From: Parasphingorhabdus sp. SCSIO 66989
Lineage (GTDB): Bacteria; Pseudomonadota; Alphaproteobacteria; Sphingomonadales; Sphingomonadaceae
NCBI RefSeq assembly: GCF_032852305.1
Contig: NZ_CP136594.1
Span: 1,029,501-1,093,500 of the forward strand
Length of the DNA stretch: 64,000 nucleotides
Direction of reading: 5' to 3'
Shown: in pieces, positions 1-8,424 of the stretch
Position numbering within the stretch: position 1 is the stretch's first letter
Layout: the number at the start of each line of letters is the position of its first letter
Notes under the pieces: generated by a model
Told to the model about the DNA's origin: nothing
What the model saw: the letters and a program-made list of their open reading frames with translations, nothing else
The model's database searches: none
Position numbers and translations under genes: made by a program

Positions 1-139
1 CCATTTGCATTATGAAGTGCGGATCAATGGCGAGCCGGTTAACCCGGAACCGTTTCTGCGTTCTTCCACCTATCTGCTGGCGATGCAGGATCGTCTGAAT
101 CAGGGCCAGGGTGGTCCAGAGGAAAACGAGGCTGAATAA
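1..139 (+). CDS. M23 (LytM-type) metallopeptidase, C-terminal end only
   Basis: The window opens inside a gene read in the frame starting at base 2 and ending at TAA 137-139. The 45 visible residues begin H-L-H-Y-E-V-R and continue with NGEPVNPEPFL. This is the usual end of an M23 zinc endopeptidase domain, where the HxH motif supplies a zinc ligand and the active-site histidine. The tail is Gln/Glu rich. Members cut peptidoglycan cross-links or, when degenerate, activate amidases. The catalytic N-terminal half lies outside the window, so activity cannot be judged. A strong terminator follows 27 bases downstream. Confidence 0.8.
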   Translation, partial: HLHYEVRINGEPVNPEPFLRSSTYLLAMQDRLNQGQGGPEENEAE

Positions 140-165
140 GCCGTTACGTGATGCGAACAGAATTT

Positions 166-188
166 AAGGGGGCTTCGGCCCCCTTTTT
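166..188 (+). terminator. Rho-independent terminator of the M23 peptidase gene
   Basis: GGGGGC (168-173), a TTCG tetraloop and GCCCCC (178-183) are followed by five T. The AA before the stem can pair with the first TT after it. This is a textbook intrinsic terminator and separates the peptidase gene from the catabolic cluster. Confidence 0.93.
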
Positions 189-226
189 CGTGTCTGTACC
201 CGAGTGAAAGCGCAGAACGGCATTGA

Positions 227-244
227 TTTAATCGTCTGATTAAA
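227..244. promoter_or_regulatory. Palindromic operator candidate, copy 1
   Basis: TTTAATC (227-233), a 4-base spacer GTCT and GATTAAA (238-244) form a perfect 7-bp inverted repeat 66 bases before the acyl-CoA ligase start. Flanking ATTG and CAAT extend the symmetry with one unpaired base. The same arms with the same spacing recur at 7039-7056 before the thiolase gene. Size and shape suit a TetR-family dimer, and a TetR gene closes the cluster at 10256-10909. Confidence 0.7.
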
Positions 245-310
245 CAATGATCGCAGTTAGCAAAAAGCACAAGAATCGGCAAAAAGCCGAACGACATATA
301 GGAGAAGCCT

Positions 311-1849
311 ATGCATCCTTCGGTGCACGCCGAAGCGCAGGGGGACAAGCCTGCGCTGATTATGGCGGGGAGCGGTGAGACCGTGACCTATAGCCAGCTT
401 GATCGCCGTTCCAATCGCGCCGCGCATCTGTTCCGTTCGCGCGGCCTGGAGATTGGCGACACCATTGCCATCTGCATGGAAAACCAGCTGCATTATTTTG
501 ATATGGTCTGGGGCGCGCAACGGGCGGGGCTGGTTTATGTCGCTATCTCCAATCGCCTGACCGCGCCGGAGATCGCCTATATCCTGAAAGACAGCGGCGC
601 AAAGCTGCTGGTAACCTCCACCTCCATGGCGCATCTGCTGGACGAGCTGCAGCAACAGGCGCCTGATGTTGAGCAACTTGTCTTCGGCAGGGATGGTGAC
701 GACGATGCCGATGCGATTTTCCGCACCATGCCCGATACCCCGATTGCCGATGAGCGTGGCGGGGTGGATATGCTCTATTCCTCCGGCACTACGGGCAAGC
801 CGAAGGGCATCCGCCTGCCGCTGCCCGAAGACCCGGATATCGCCGCGACCAACGCGCTGTTGATGCTGTGTGTCGGCGCTTTTGGGCTTAATGGCGATGC
901 TGTCTATCTCTCGCCTGCGCCTCTTTATCACGCCGCGCCGTTACGCTGGTGCATGGCGATTCATAAGCTGGGCGGCACGGTGATTGTGATGGAGAAATTC
1001 GACCCGGAACATGCACTGCAACTGATCGAAAAGTACAAGGTCACCGACAGCCAATGGGTGCCGACACATTTTGTCCGCATGCTTAAGCTGCCTGAAGAGG
1101 TGCGCGCCAAATATGATGTGTCGAGCCTGAAATGCGCGGTCCATGCCGCTGCGCCTTGCCCGATCCCGATCAAAGAGGCGATGATCGATTGGTGGGGACC
1201 GGTAATTTACGAATATTATGCCGGCACCGAGGGCAATGGCTTTACCTTCCTGAAAAGCGAAGAGTGGCTCGCGCATAAAGGCTCGGTCGGCAAATCGCTG
1301 CTCGGCACCATCCGCATCTGTGACGAGGAAGGCGATGAAGTGCCAGTCGGCGAGGAAGGCCAGATCTTCTTCGAGGGCGGCGGTGCCTTCACCTATCATA
1401 ATGACCCGGAGAAGACGAAAAGCGCCGCCAACAAGCATGGTTGGACCTCGCTTGGCGATGTCGGCAAGGTTGATGAAGAGGGCTATCTCTACCTCACCGA
1501 CCGCAAGAGCTTTATGATCATTTCCGGCGGGGTGAATATCTATCCGCAAGAGATCGAAAATCTGCTGGTAACGCATGAAAAAGTCGCTGATGCCGCCGTA
1601 ATCGGCGCACCCGACCCGGACTTTGGCGAAAAGGTGGTCGCCGTGGTGCAACCACTCAATCCGGCGCATGCGGGCGAGGCACTGGCCGACGAACTGCACG
1701 CCTTTATGGAGCAGAGCCTGTCGCGGGTGAAAATGCCGAAACAGATCGATTTCCGCGAAGAACTGCCGCGTCATGCCACCGGCAAGCTCTACAAGCGGCT
1801 GTTGCGCGATGAATATTGGGGCAAGTCGGACAGCAAGATCGTCGCATGA
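311..1849 (+). CDS. AMP-forming acyl-CoA synthetase (fatty acid-CoA ligase family)
   Basis: This 512-residue cytosolic enzyme should activate a carboxylic acid to its acyl-CoA using ATP. It carries the P-loop-like SSGTTGKPKG near residue 154, the adenylate-binding YYAGTEGNG near 300, the hinge LTDRKSFMIISGGVNIYPQEIE region near 395, and the C-terminal catalytic lysine in PRHATGKLYKR near 486. The ATG follows AGGAG at a good distance. Its TGA overlaps the ATG of the next gene, so it heads an operon with an acetyltransferase, a P450 and an aldehyde dehydrogenase. Together these could oxidise a hydrocarbon-like substrate to an acid and then to a CoA ester. Chain length and substrate cannot be read from sequence. 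The palindrome at 227-244 probably regulates it. Confidence 0.9.
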   Translation: MHPSVHAEAQGDKPALIMAGSGETVTYSQLDRRSNRAAHLFRSRGLEIGDTIAICMENQLHYFDMVWGAQRAGLVYVAISNRLTAPEIAYILKDSGAKLLVTSTSMAHLLDELQQQAPDVEQLVFGRDGDDDADAIFRTMPDTPIADERGGVDMLYSSGTTGKPKGIRLPLPEDPDIAATNALLMLCVGAFGLNGDAVYLSPAPLYHAAPLRWCMAIHKLGGTVIVMEKFDPEHALQLIEKYKVTDSQWVPTHFVRMLKLPEEVRAKYDVSSLKCAVHAAAPCPIPIKEAMIDWWGPVIYEYYAGTEGNGFTFLKSEEWLAHKGSVGKSLLGTIRICDEEGDEVPVGEEGQIFFEGGGAFTYHNDPEKTKSAANKHGWTSLGDVGKVDEEGYLYLTDRKSFMIISGGVNIYPQEIENLLVTHEKVADAAVIGAPDPDFGEKVVAVVQPLNPAHAGEALADELHAFMEQSLSRVKMPKQIDFREELPRHATGKLYKRLLRDEYWGKSDSKIVA

Positions 1850-2373
1850 GCATGGCAACCGCCCTTGACCTAAATCTCCGCGCCGAGGAGCCGGAGGATC
1901 AGGCGGCGATCCATGATCTCACCAAACGCGCTTTTGCCCCCATGCCCTATGCTGATGGCGATGAGCAGGATCTGGTAGACGCGTTGCGCGCAGCCGGGGC
2001 TTTGGCGATCTCGCTGGTTGCCGAGAGCGAAGGCCGCGTTGTCGGGCATGTGGCTTTCTCTCCGGCCGTTGCTGCGGATGGTGCATCCGGCTGGTATGCC
2101 CTCGGCCCGGTCTCGGTTGAACCGGAGGTGCAGAAGACGGGCATTGGCAGCGCGCTGATCAATTCCGGTCTGGATATGCTGCGCCATCGCAATGCGGCTG
2201 GGTGCGTGCTGGTTGGGAACCCTGATTATTATCACCGTTTCGGCTTCCGGCCTGCGCCGCAATGCTGCCCGGGCGGCGAACCGGCAGAATATTATCAGCT
2301 ATTGCCCATGGGTCAGCCGAGACCCGATGGCATTATCGGCTTTCATCCCTTGTTTCATGCCGCACAGAGTTGA
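1846..2373 (+). CDS. GNAT-family N-acetyltransferase (YhbS-like)
   Basis: This 175-residue protein has a GNAT fold: a central beta strand GWYALGPVSVEPEVQKTGIGSALI with the acetyl-CoA-binding Q/RxxGxG/A loop (QKTGIG) near residue 100, then VGNPDYYHRFGF, as in YhbS-type enzymes. ATG 1846 overlaps the preceding TGA in an ATGA arrangement, which decides this start over an in-frame codon 30 bases upstream. The substrate is unknown. Its translational coupling to the acyl-CoA ligase suggests a role linked to that pathway, but that is inference. Confidence 0.8.
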   Translation: MSMATALDLNLRAEEPEDQAAIHDLTKRAFAPMPYADGDEQDLVDALRAAGALAISLVAESEGRVVGHVAFSPAVAADGASGWYALGPVSVEPEVQKTGIGSALINSGLDMLRHRNAAGCVLVGNPDYYHRFGFRPAPQCCPGGEPAEYYQLLPMGQPRPDGIIGFHPLFHAAQS

Positions 2374-2386
2374 TGGGGAGAATGCT

Positions 2387-3679
2387 ATGATAACCGAAAG
2401 CCCCCACATTCCGCAGGAGCGCGCCGAGGCTGTGCTGGACCCTGCAACCTATAGCGACTGGGACGGCGCGCTGGATCAGTTTGACTGGCTGCGCGATCAT
2501 ATGCCTGTCGGCCGCATGGTTGCCAGCGATGACAGCTTTGAGCCGTTCTGGCTGGTGACGCGCTATGAGGATGTCATGCGCATTTCCAAGGACAATGCCG
2601 GTTTCCTCAACAATCCGCGCCCCGTGGTCTTTGCCAGCAAGAAGATGACCGAGTTTTCGCTGGCCGCAACCGGCAGCAATATGCTGGTCGACTCGCTGGT
2701 GGTGTTCGATGCGCCGGTGCATATGAAATATCGCAAGCTGACACAGGAATGGTTCATGCCCAAGAACCTGAAACAGCTTGAGGCCGAGATTACTGCGCTG
2801 GCCGAAAAGACGGTGGATCGACTGATCGCCAATGGCCCCGAGGTCGATTTCGTGCAGCAAGTTGCCGCGCCCTATCCGCTGCATGTGGTGATGCAGATAT
2901 TGGGCGTGCCCGAAGAGGATGAGGAGCGAATGCTGTTTCTCACCCAGCAGATGTTCGGTGGGCAGGATGAAGATTTGTCGGGCAGCGGCATGGCCGATAT
3001 GACCGAGGAGCAGATTATCCAGATCGTCTCCGGCTCGGTGACCGCGTTTGAAACCTATTTTGCTCAGGTCACCGCCGAGAAACGTGCCAACCCGACTAAC
3101 GATGTCGCCAGCGTCATCGCCAATGCCAAAGTCGACGGCGCGCCGCTGGGCGACCGCGAAATGGCGGGCTATTACATCATCGTCGCCACCGCCGGGCACG
3201 ACACCACTTCCGCCTCAACCGCCGGGGCGATGCAGGCGCTGGCACAAGACCCGGAGCAATGGGCGCGGGTGCGGGAAGACCGTTCACTGCTCCCTGGCAT
3301 TGTCGAGGAAGCGATCCGCTGGACCACACCGGTGCAGCATTTTATGCGCACCGCGGCAGAAGATTGCGAGATTGGCGGCGTGCCGATAGCCAAAGGTGAC
3401 TGGCTGATGATCAACTATGTTGCCGCCAATCATGACCCGGCAATATTCGACAATCCGCGCAGCTTTGATGCGGCGCGCTCACCCAATCGCCATCTGGCCT
3501 TTGGGGCGGGTGCGCATCAGTGTCTTGGCCTGCATCTGGCACGGCTCGAGATGCGGATATTGTTTAACGCCCTGCTGGACCGTATAGAGAGTCTGGAACT
3601 GGCAGGTGAACCGCAACGGGCCAAGTCGATCTTTGTCGGCGGCCTCAAGACATTACCGCTCAAAATTACCGCAAGTTAA
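2387..3679 (+). CDS. Cytochrome P450
   Basis: This 430-residue soluble bacterial P450 has every diagnostic element: the I-helix oxygen-activation motif AGHDTTSAS near residue 268, the ExxR motif in EEAIRW near 307, and the heme loop FGAGAHQCLG near 371 with the thiolate cysteine near 378. ATG 2387 follows GGGGAG at a suitable distance. A reading frame remains open upstream but overlaps the acetyltransferase. It would hydroxylate a substrate using electrons from a ferredoxin and reductase not encoded here. The aldehyde dehydrogenase and acyl-CoA ligase beside it suggest that an alkyl or terpenoid methyl group ends up as an acid. The CYP family cannot be assigned without comparison. Confidence 0.93.
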   Translation: MITESPHIPQERAEAVLDPATYSDWDGALDQFDWLRDHMPVGRMVASDDSFEPFWLVTRYEDVMRISKDNAGFLNNPRPVVFASKKMTEFSLAATGSNMLVDSLVVFDAPVHMKYRKLTQEWFMPKNLKQLEAEITALAEKTVDRLIANGPEVDFVQQVAAPYPLHVVMQILGVPEEDEERMLFLTQQMFGGQDEDLSGSGMADMTEEQIIQIVSGSVTAFETYFAQVTAEKRANPTNDVASVIANAKVDGAPLGDREMAGYYIIVATAGHDTTSASTAGAMQALAQDPEQWARVREDRSLLPGIVEEAIRWTTPVQHFMRTAAEDCEIGGVPIAKGDWLMINYVAANHDPAIFDNPRSFDAARSPNRHLAFGAGAHQCLGLHLARLEMRILFNALLDRIESLELAGEPQRAKSIFVGGLKTLPLKITAS

Positions 3680-3704
3680 AATTCCCCACCCAAGGAGAGA
3701 GACA

Positions 3705-5132
3705 ATGACAACACTCTATAAAAATCTGATCAATGGCGAGATGGTCACCACCGATACCACGCTCGAAGTGCTCAACCCGGCCAATGAGGAAGTGATCGGG
3801 CTGGTGCCCAGCTGTGGCGCCGCAGAGCTCGACCAGGCCGTCGCCGCCGCGCGCGCCGCGTTCAAGAGCTGGTCGAAAACCCCGATTGAGGAGCGCCAGA
3901 AGGTGGTGCAGGGCATTTCCAAGGCGATCAGCGACAATATGGACGAGCTTTTCCGCCTGCTGACCAGCGAGCAGGGCAAGCCACATGCTCAGGCGCAGCA
4001 GGAAATTGGCGGCGCCGCGGCCATGTCCGGCGCGCAGGCGACGCTGACGCTCGAAGATGAAGTCAATGAGGACAGCGACACCCGTTTGTCGCGCACCCGC
4101 CGCGTGCCGGTCGGCGTGGTCGGCGGTATCGTGCCGTGGAACTTCCCGGTGATGATGGCAGTGCAAAAGATTGCCCCGGCGCTGGTTTCAGGCTGTACCA
4201 TCGTGCTCAAACCATCGCCGTTTACCCCGCTGGCGACGCTGCGTCTGGCCGAGCTTATCAAGGATGTGGTGCCTGCTGGCGTGGTCAACATCATTACCGG
4301 TGAGGACAATCTCGGCCCGCTGATCACCGAGCATCCCGATATCGACAAGATCACCTTCACCGGCTCCACCGCTACGGGCAAGAAGATCATGGAAGGCGCG
4401 TCGAAAGACCTCAAACGCATCACGCTGGAGCTGGGCGGCAATGACGCCTCGATCGTGCTCCCCGATGCCGATGTTGAAAAGGTCGCCGAACAGCTGTTCT
4501 GGTCAAGCTTCACCAATGCCGGTCAGGTGTGCATCGCCGCCAAGCGCATCTATATCCATGAGGACATCTACGATGACCTCTCCGCTGCGATTGCCGAATA
4601 TGCCAAGCATGTGAAGGTCGGCGACGGCGCACAACAGGGCACCGCGGTCGGCCCGATCCAGAACAAAAAGCAATATGAGCGCGTGCTCGAGCTGATCCAG
4701 GACGCCAAGGACAATGGCTATCAGTTCCTTGTCGGTGGTGACGAGGGCGACCCGTCAGGCACCGGCTATTATGTGCCGATCACCATCCTCGACAACCCGC
4801 CAGAGGACGCGCGTATCGTCGCCGAGGAACAGTTCGGCCCGGTCATGCCTCTGATGAAATTCTCCACCGTCGATGAAGCCATCGAACGCGCCAATGCGTC
4901 CGAATATGGCCTTGCCGGTGCGGTCTGGACCTCGGATGTCGACAAGGGCGTCGAAGTCGCCGAGCAGATGGAAACCGGTACTGTCTGGGTGAATGAATTT
5001 ATGCACCTGTCGCCCTTCGTACCGTTCGGCGGCCACAAGCAATCCGGCTTTGGCGCCGAATATGGCAAGGAAGGCCTGCTCGAATTCACCTATCCGCAGG
5101 TGATTACGGTGAAGCGGGAAGCTGCTGCTTAA
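3705..5132 (+). CDS. NAD(P)-dependent aldehyde dehydrogenase
   Basis: This 475-residue ALDH-superfamily enzyme oxidises an aldehyde to a carboxylate. The general-base glutamate lies in LELGGND near residue 241 and the catalytic cysteine in GQVCIAAKRIY near 274. PWNFPVMM and FTGSTATGK mark the cofactor-binding domain. AGGAGAG lies before ATG 3705, 25 bases after the P450 stop. In this operon it most likely handles the aldehyde made from the P450 product and passes the acid to the acyl-CoA ligase. That order of steps is inferred from gene content. A terminator follows. Confidence 0.92.
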   Translation: MTTLYKNLINGEMVTTDTTLEVLNPANEEVIGLVPSCGAAELDQAVAAARAAFKSWSKTPIEERQKVVQGISKAISDNMDELFRLLTSEQGKPHAQAQQEIGGAAAMSGAQATLTLEDEVNEDSDTRLSRTRRVPVGVVGGIVPWNFPVMMAVQKIAPALVSGCTIVLKPSPFTPLATLRLAELIKDVVPAGVVNIITGEDNLGPLITEHPDIDKITFTGSTATGKKIMEGASKDLKRITLELGGNDASIVLPDADVEKVAEQLFWSSFTNAGQVCIAAKRIYIHEDIYDDLSAAIAEYAKHVKVGDGAQQGTAVGPIQNKKQYERVLELIQDAKDNGYQFLVGGDEGDPSGTGYYVPITILDNPPEDARIVAEEQFGPVMPLMKFSTVDEAIERANASEYGLAGAVWTSDVDKGVEVAEQMETGTVWVNEFMHLSPFVPFGGHKQSGFGAEYGKEGLLEFTYPQVITVKREAAA

Positions 5133-5154
5133 ATAAAAAGCCAGAACCAAGATA

Positions 5155-5190
5155 AGAAAGGGAGGCCATTGTGCCTCCCTTTCTTTTCTT
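5155..5190. terminator. Bidirectional terminator between ALDH and SDR genes
   Basis: The 12-bp arms at 5155-5166 and 5173-5184 are perfectly complementary (AGAAAGGGAGGC and its complement) around a 6-base loop. T-rich sequence follows on the plus strand and the A-rich left flank gives U residues on the minus strand. It lies between two convergent genes and fits termination in both directions. Confidence 0.85.
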
Positions 5191-5205
5191 GTGTTCCTGC
5201 GTGTT

Positions 5206-5973
5206 TCAGCGGGCAACAAAACCTCCATTGATAAACAGCGTTTGTGCGGTCACCCAGCGGCTTTCTTCGGACGCAAGGAAGTCGATAAGCGGGACAATAT
5301 CCTCGATCTCGCCAAGCCTACCCAGTGGCGACATGCTTTTAAGAAGGGCTGTCGAATGCTCATTTTCCTCGCCATGGAAAAAGGGTGTATCAATCGGGCC
5401 TGGCGAAACCGTGTTGACCGTAATGCCGCGGTCGCCAATCTCTTTAGCCAAGGCCCGGGTAAAGTCCTCCAGCGGTGCTTTTGATCCGGCATAAAGGCCA
5501 TAAAGGCCCGTCGTTGCGCCGAGCAGGCTGGTGCCGATATTGATGATGCGGCCATTATCGGAAATCACTTTTGCGGCTTCCTGCATGACAAAAAACGGTG
5601 CCTTGGTATTGATTCCGAATAGCGTGTCGAATTCTTCTTCACTGACGTCCGCGACAGGTTTTTTGAGTACGACACCAGCATTGTTGATTACGATATCAAT
5701 GCGACCAAAGGCATCCATTGCGGCGACAAATATCGCTCTGACGGCGGGTGTTTGACTCAGATCACCTGATACGATAAGCGCTTTACTGCCCTGTTGTTGC
5801 ACCAGCTGTGCGGTCTCTTCTGCATCACTGGCTGAACTGTCGCTATTGTGATGCACGACCACATCGGCACCGCGGCTTGCCAGTGCCACGGCAAAGGCAC
5901 GGCCCATATTGCGGGCTGAGCCGGTAACCAAAGCGACTTTGCCTTTGAGGTCATTTGCTGCTGAATTTTCCAT
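5206..5973 (-). CDS. SDR-family oxidoreductase (FabG-like)
   Basis: This 255-residue classical short-chain dehydrogenase has a cofactor motif TGSARNMG (residues 17-24), NNAG (97-100), Ser149, and Tyr161/Lys165 of the YxxxK catalytic pair. The C-terminal TLFINGGF matches FabG-like enzymes. The glycine motif is slightly atypical, with Ala-Arg-Asn in place of the usual Gly pattern. It is divergent from a LysR regulator with 122 bases between their starts, so it is probably that regulator's target. The pair lies between the two halves of the catabolic cluster and does not share their operator. The substrate is unknown. Confidence 0.88.
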   Translation of the reverse strand: MENSAANDLKGKVALVTGSARNMGRAFAVALASRGADVVVHHNSDSSASDAEETAQLVQQQGSKALIVSGDLSQTPAVRAIFVAAMDAFGRIDIVINNAGVVLKKPVADVSEEEFDTLFGINTKAPFFVMQEAAKVISDNGRIINIGTSLLGATTGLYGLYAGSKAPLEDFTRALAKEIGDRGITVNTVSPGPIDTPFFHGEENEHSTALLKSMSPLGRLGEIEDIVPLIDFLASEESRWVTAQTLFINGGFVAR

Positions 5974-6042
5974 TGTCTGTCTCCTTCATTTTGCTGTTGC
6001 GCCGAACCATCTCGGCTACGATAAGAGACATAAGTCGTGCAG

Positions 6043-6089
6043 ATACATGCATGTAGAGATAGATTTTTCATCTTATACATGCAAAAATC
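6043..6089. promoter_or_regulatory. LysR-type binding region candidate
   Basis: The gap between the divergent SDR and LysR genes holds the perfect palindrome TACATGCATGTA (6044-6055). ATACATGCA is repeated directly at 6043-6051 and 6075-6083, 32 bases apart and so about three helical turns. The second copy lies inside an inverted repeat GATTTTT/AAAAATC (6062-6068 and 6083-6089). Two spaced sites in a divergent promoter fit an autoregulating LysR protein. Confidence 0.55.
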
Positions 6090-6095
6090 ACATTT

Positions 6096-6992
6096 ATGGA
6101 TCGAGCAAGCGAACAACTCTTTCTCCGTGTAGTGGAGACAGGCAGTCTTAAAGCTGCGGCTGAGCAGATCGGGGCAGACCCATCGGCGGTGAGCCGCAAA
6201 ATTGCAGGGCTAGAGCAGCGCTTGGGCGTAAAGCTGTTGCAACGCTCGACCAAACGGTCGACGCCAACCGAGGCCGGCGAGCAATACTATCGCGGTATGC
6301 GGCAGCTCGTGGATGCACAGGCAAGTCTTGAAGCAGAAGTGACCGGTATGGTGGATACGCCGACCGGGTTGCTGCGTGTCACAGCCCCGGTTGATTTTGG
6401 TGCGCGCTTTGTCACTCCAGTGTTGAGTGATTTGCAAGAGGATTATCCCGATTTGTGTGTAGAGTTGCTGTTGGGCAGCAGTTTTTCCGATTTGCGTGAG
6501 CAGGGCATAGATGTTGCGGTGCGTATTGGCCAATTGCCCGACTCCAGCCTGATAGCGCGCAGATTGGGTGCGGTACCACGGGTGCTTGTAGCTTCACCAG
6601 ATTATCTGAGTAGGCATGGCGCTCCGAGCGATCCCGAAGAACTGTCAGACCATAGGTTTGTCTTTTACCGCCCTGGCCAGCGCGACGAGAAAATCACTTT
6701 GCAGCAAGGCGATGCGACAAAATCCATAACCGTTTCGGGCAGTTTCAGTGCAAACAGCATAACCGCGATACGCGCGCTGGTTGTGGCAGGGCGGGGTATC
6801 CATCTTGGGCCGCATTGGGCGTTTGAGAAAGAGATCGCGAGCGGCGAGGTGGTCTGTCTCTTTGAGAATTTTCAGCTCCCGGCCTATCCTCTGCATACGC
6901 TATATATTGCTGGTGGTTTTGTTCCGGCAAAGGTGCGGACTTTTATTGATCGCATGGCAAAAGCGGTCCGACAGAGTTTGGTGTTGGACTAA
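6096..6992 (+). CDS. LysR-family transcriptional regulator
   Basis: This 298-residue protein has an N-terminal winged helix-turn-helix (LRVVETGSLKAAAEQIGADPSAVSRKIAGLEQRLG, residues about 10-45) and a C-terminal periplasmic-binding-protein-like effector domain. The latter includes GLLRVTAPVDFG, IDVAVRIG and ARRLG, typical of the CrgA/DsdC-like branch. It is transcribed away from the SDR gene and probably controls it. The effector is unknown. The start at 6096 has no strong ribosome binding site, only AT-rich sequence. Confidence 0.9.
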   Translation: MDRASEQLFLRVVETGSLKAAAEQIGADPSAVSRKIAGLEQRLGVKLLQRSTKRSTPTEAGEQYYRGMRQLVDAQASLEAEVTGMVDTPTGLLRVTAPVDFGARFVTPVLSDLQEDYPDLCVELLLGSSFSDLREQGIDVAVRIGQLPDSSLIARRLGAVPRVLVASPDYLSRHGAPSDPEELSDHRFVFYRPGQRDEKITLQQGDATKSITVSGSFSANSITAIRALVVAGRGIHLGPHWAFEKEIASGEVVCLFENFQLPAYPLHTLYIAGGFVPAKVRTFIDRMAKAVRQSLVLD

Positions 6993-7037
6993 TCTGGCGC
7001 TGGACAAAGCTTCCCCATTGACCCCTTCCAGCGCAGA

Positions 7038-7057
7038 GTTTAATCAATCGATTAAAC
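7038..7057. promoter_or_regulatory. Palindromic operator candidate, copy 2
   Basis: GTTTAATC (7038-7045), spacer AATC and GATTAAAC (7050-7057) form a perfect 8-bp inverted repeat 25 bases before the thiolase start. The seven inner bases of each arm and the 4-base spacing match the site at 227-244 exactly, while the spacers differ. That pattern is what a shared dimeric repressor site would give. Confidence 0.72.
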
Positions 7058-7082
7058 AAGACAATCACATAGGAGAATCATG

Positions 7083-8255
7083 ATGGCGGAAGCGTATATT
7101 GTTGATGCTGTGCGCACGGCGGGTGGTCGGCGCGGCGGGCGTTTGGCCGGGGTGCATCCGGTGGATCTGGGTGCAGCGGTGTTTGATGCGATTGGTGAGC
7201 GCAACGACTTTGACACCAAGGCGATTGACGATGTTATCACCGGCTGTGTGATGCAGGGCGGGCAGCAGACCATGGATGTCGGCCGCAATGCGGTGCTGGC
7301 TTCCAATCTGCCCGATTCCATCCCCGCCGTGACGATTGACCGGCAATGTGGTTCTTCGCAACAGTCTATCCAGTTTGCCGCACAGGCGGTGATGTCCGGC
7401 ACCCAGGATGTAGTGTTGGCCAGCGGTATCGAAAGCATGACCCGCGTGCCCATGGGTTCCACTGCGGCGCTGTTTATGAAAGAGGGCCTCGGCAATTATA
7501 AGTCGGAGCGTCTGGAAGAGGCTTATCCCGGCGTGATGTTCAGCCAGTTTGATGGTGCAGAGATGATCGTCGAGAAATATGGCCAGACCAAGGATGACCT
7601 CAACGAATACTCGCTGGAAAGCCACAAGCGCGCGGCCAAGGCGGTTGAAAGTGGGGCGTTTGACAATGAGATCGTGCCGGTAAAGGTCGAGACTCCCGAA
7701 GGCGAGGAGATGCACAAGGTCGATGAAGGCATCCGCTTTGATGCTTCGCTCGAAGGCATATCCGGGGTGAAAACGGTCAAGGAAGGTGGCTATATCTCGG
7801 CGGCCAATGCCAGCCAGATTTGCGACGGCGCGTCGGCGGTGCTGGTGGTCAGCGAACAGGCGCTGAAAGACCATGGCCTGACCCCGCGTGCGCGCATCCA
7901 CAACCTCACCGTTACCGGCGGCGATCCCGTGATCATGCTTGAAGAGCCGCTATTCGCCACCGATCGCGCGCTGGAGCGGGCGGGGATGAATATCGACGAT
8001 ATTGATCTGTATGAGGTCAATGAAGCCTTTGCTCCCGTGCCGCTCGCCTGGATGAAGCATACCGGCGGCAGCCATGACAAGCTCAACGTCAATGGCGGCG
8101 CGATTGCGCTCGGCCACCCGCTCGGTGCCTCGGGAACCAAGCTGATGGCGACCCTGCTCAATGCACTGGAAGCCCGAGGCGGCAAATATGGTCTGCAAAC
8201 CATGTGCGAAGGCGGTGGCCAGGCCAATGTCACGATTATCGAGCGGCTGGGGTGA
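7083..8255 (+). CDS. Acetyl-CoA C-acyltransferase (beta-oxidation thiolase)
   Basis: This 390-residue thiolase has the nucleophilic cysteine in DRQCGSSQQ (Cys89), the GGAIALGHPLGASG histidine loop near residue 345, and the second cysteine in QTMCEGGGQ near 374. It cleaves 3-ketoacyl-CoA with CoA to release acetyl-CoA or propionyl-CoA. AGGAG at 7071-7075 sits 7 bases before ATG 7083. An in-frame ATG at 7080 is only 4 bases away and is less likely. It heads the second half of the catabolic cluster, behind the shared palindrome, and is followed by dehydrogenase and hydratase genes. Confidence 0.92.
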   Translation: MAEAYIVDAVRTAGGRRGGRLAGVHPVDLGAAVFDAIGERNDFDTKAIDDVITGCVMQGGQQTMDVGRNAVLASNLPDSIPAVTIDRQCGSSQQSIQFAAQAVMSGTQDVVLASGIESMTRVPMGSTAALFMKEGLGNYKSERLEEAYPGVMFSQFDGAEMIVEKYGQTKDDLNEYSLESHKRAAKAVESGAFDNEIVPVKVETPEGEEMHKVDEGIRFDASLEGISGVKTVKEGGYISAANASQICDGASAVLVVSEQALKDHGLTPRARIHNLTVTGGDPVIMLEEPLFATDRALERAGMNIDDIDLYEVNEAFAPVPLAWMKHTGGSHDKLNVNGGAIALGHPLGASGTKLMATLLNALEARGGKYGLQTMCEGGGQANVTIIERLG

Positions 8256-8262
8256 TTCCTTA

Positions 8263-8402
8263 CCTCTCCCTTCAAGGGAGAGGTCGCGAGACTTGGCGGC
8301 TTGTCCGCCTAGTCGCAGCGGGAGAGGGCCCCTCTCCAATTCCGACTAACCAGCCCGTTCGGGGCTGCTAAGTCTTCATATCCTCTCCCTTGAAGGGAGA
8401 GG
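8263..8402. repeat. Intergenic palindromic element, copy 1 (140 bp)
   Basis: Each end is a 21-bp self-complementary block of CCTCTCCCTT-type sequence (8263-8283 and 8382-8402). Inside are a second palindrome GGAGAGGGCCCCTCTCC and CGACTAA/TTAGTCG-like segments. It shares its architecture with elements at 9216, 29622, 30851, 31933 and 48122. It separates the thiolase and SDR genes within an apparent operon and could attenuate transcription. Confidence 0.8.
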
Positions 8403-8424
8403 AAAACACGGAGCAAGAAAGAAT

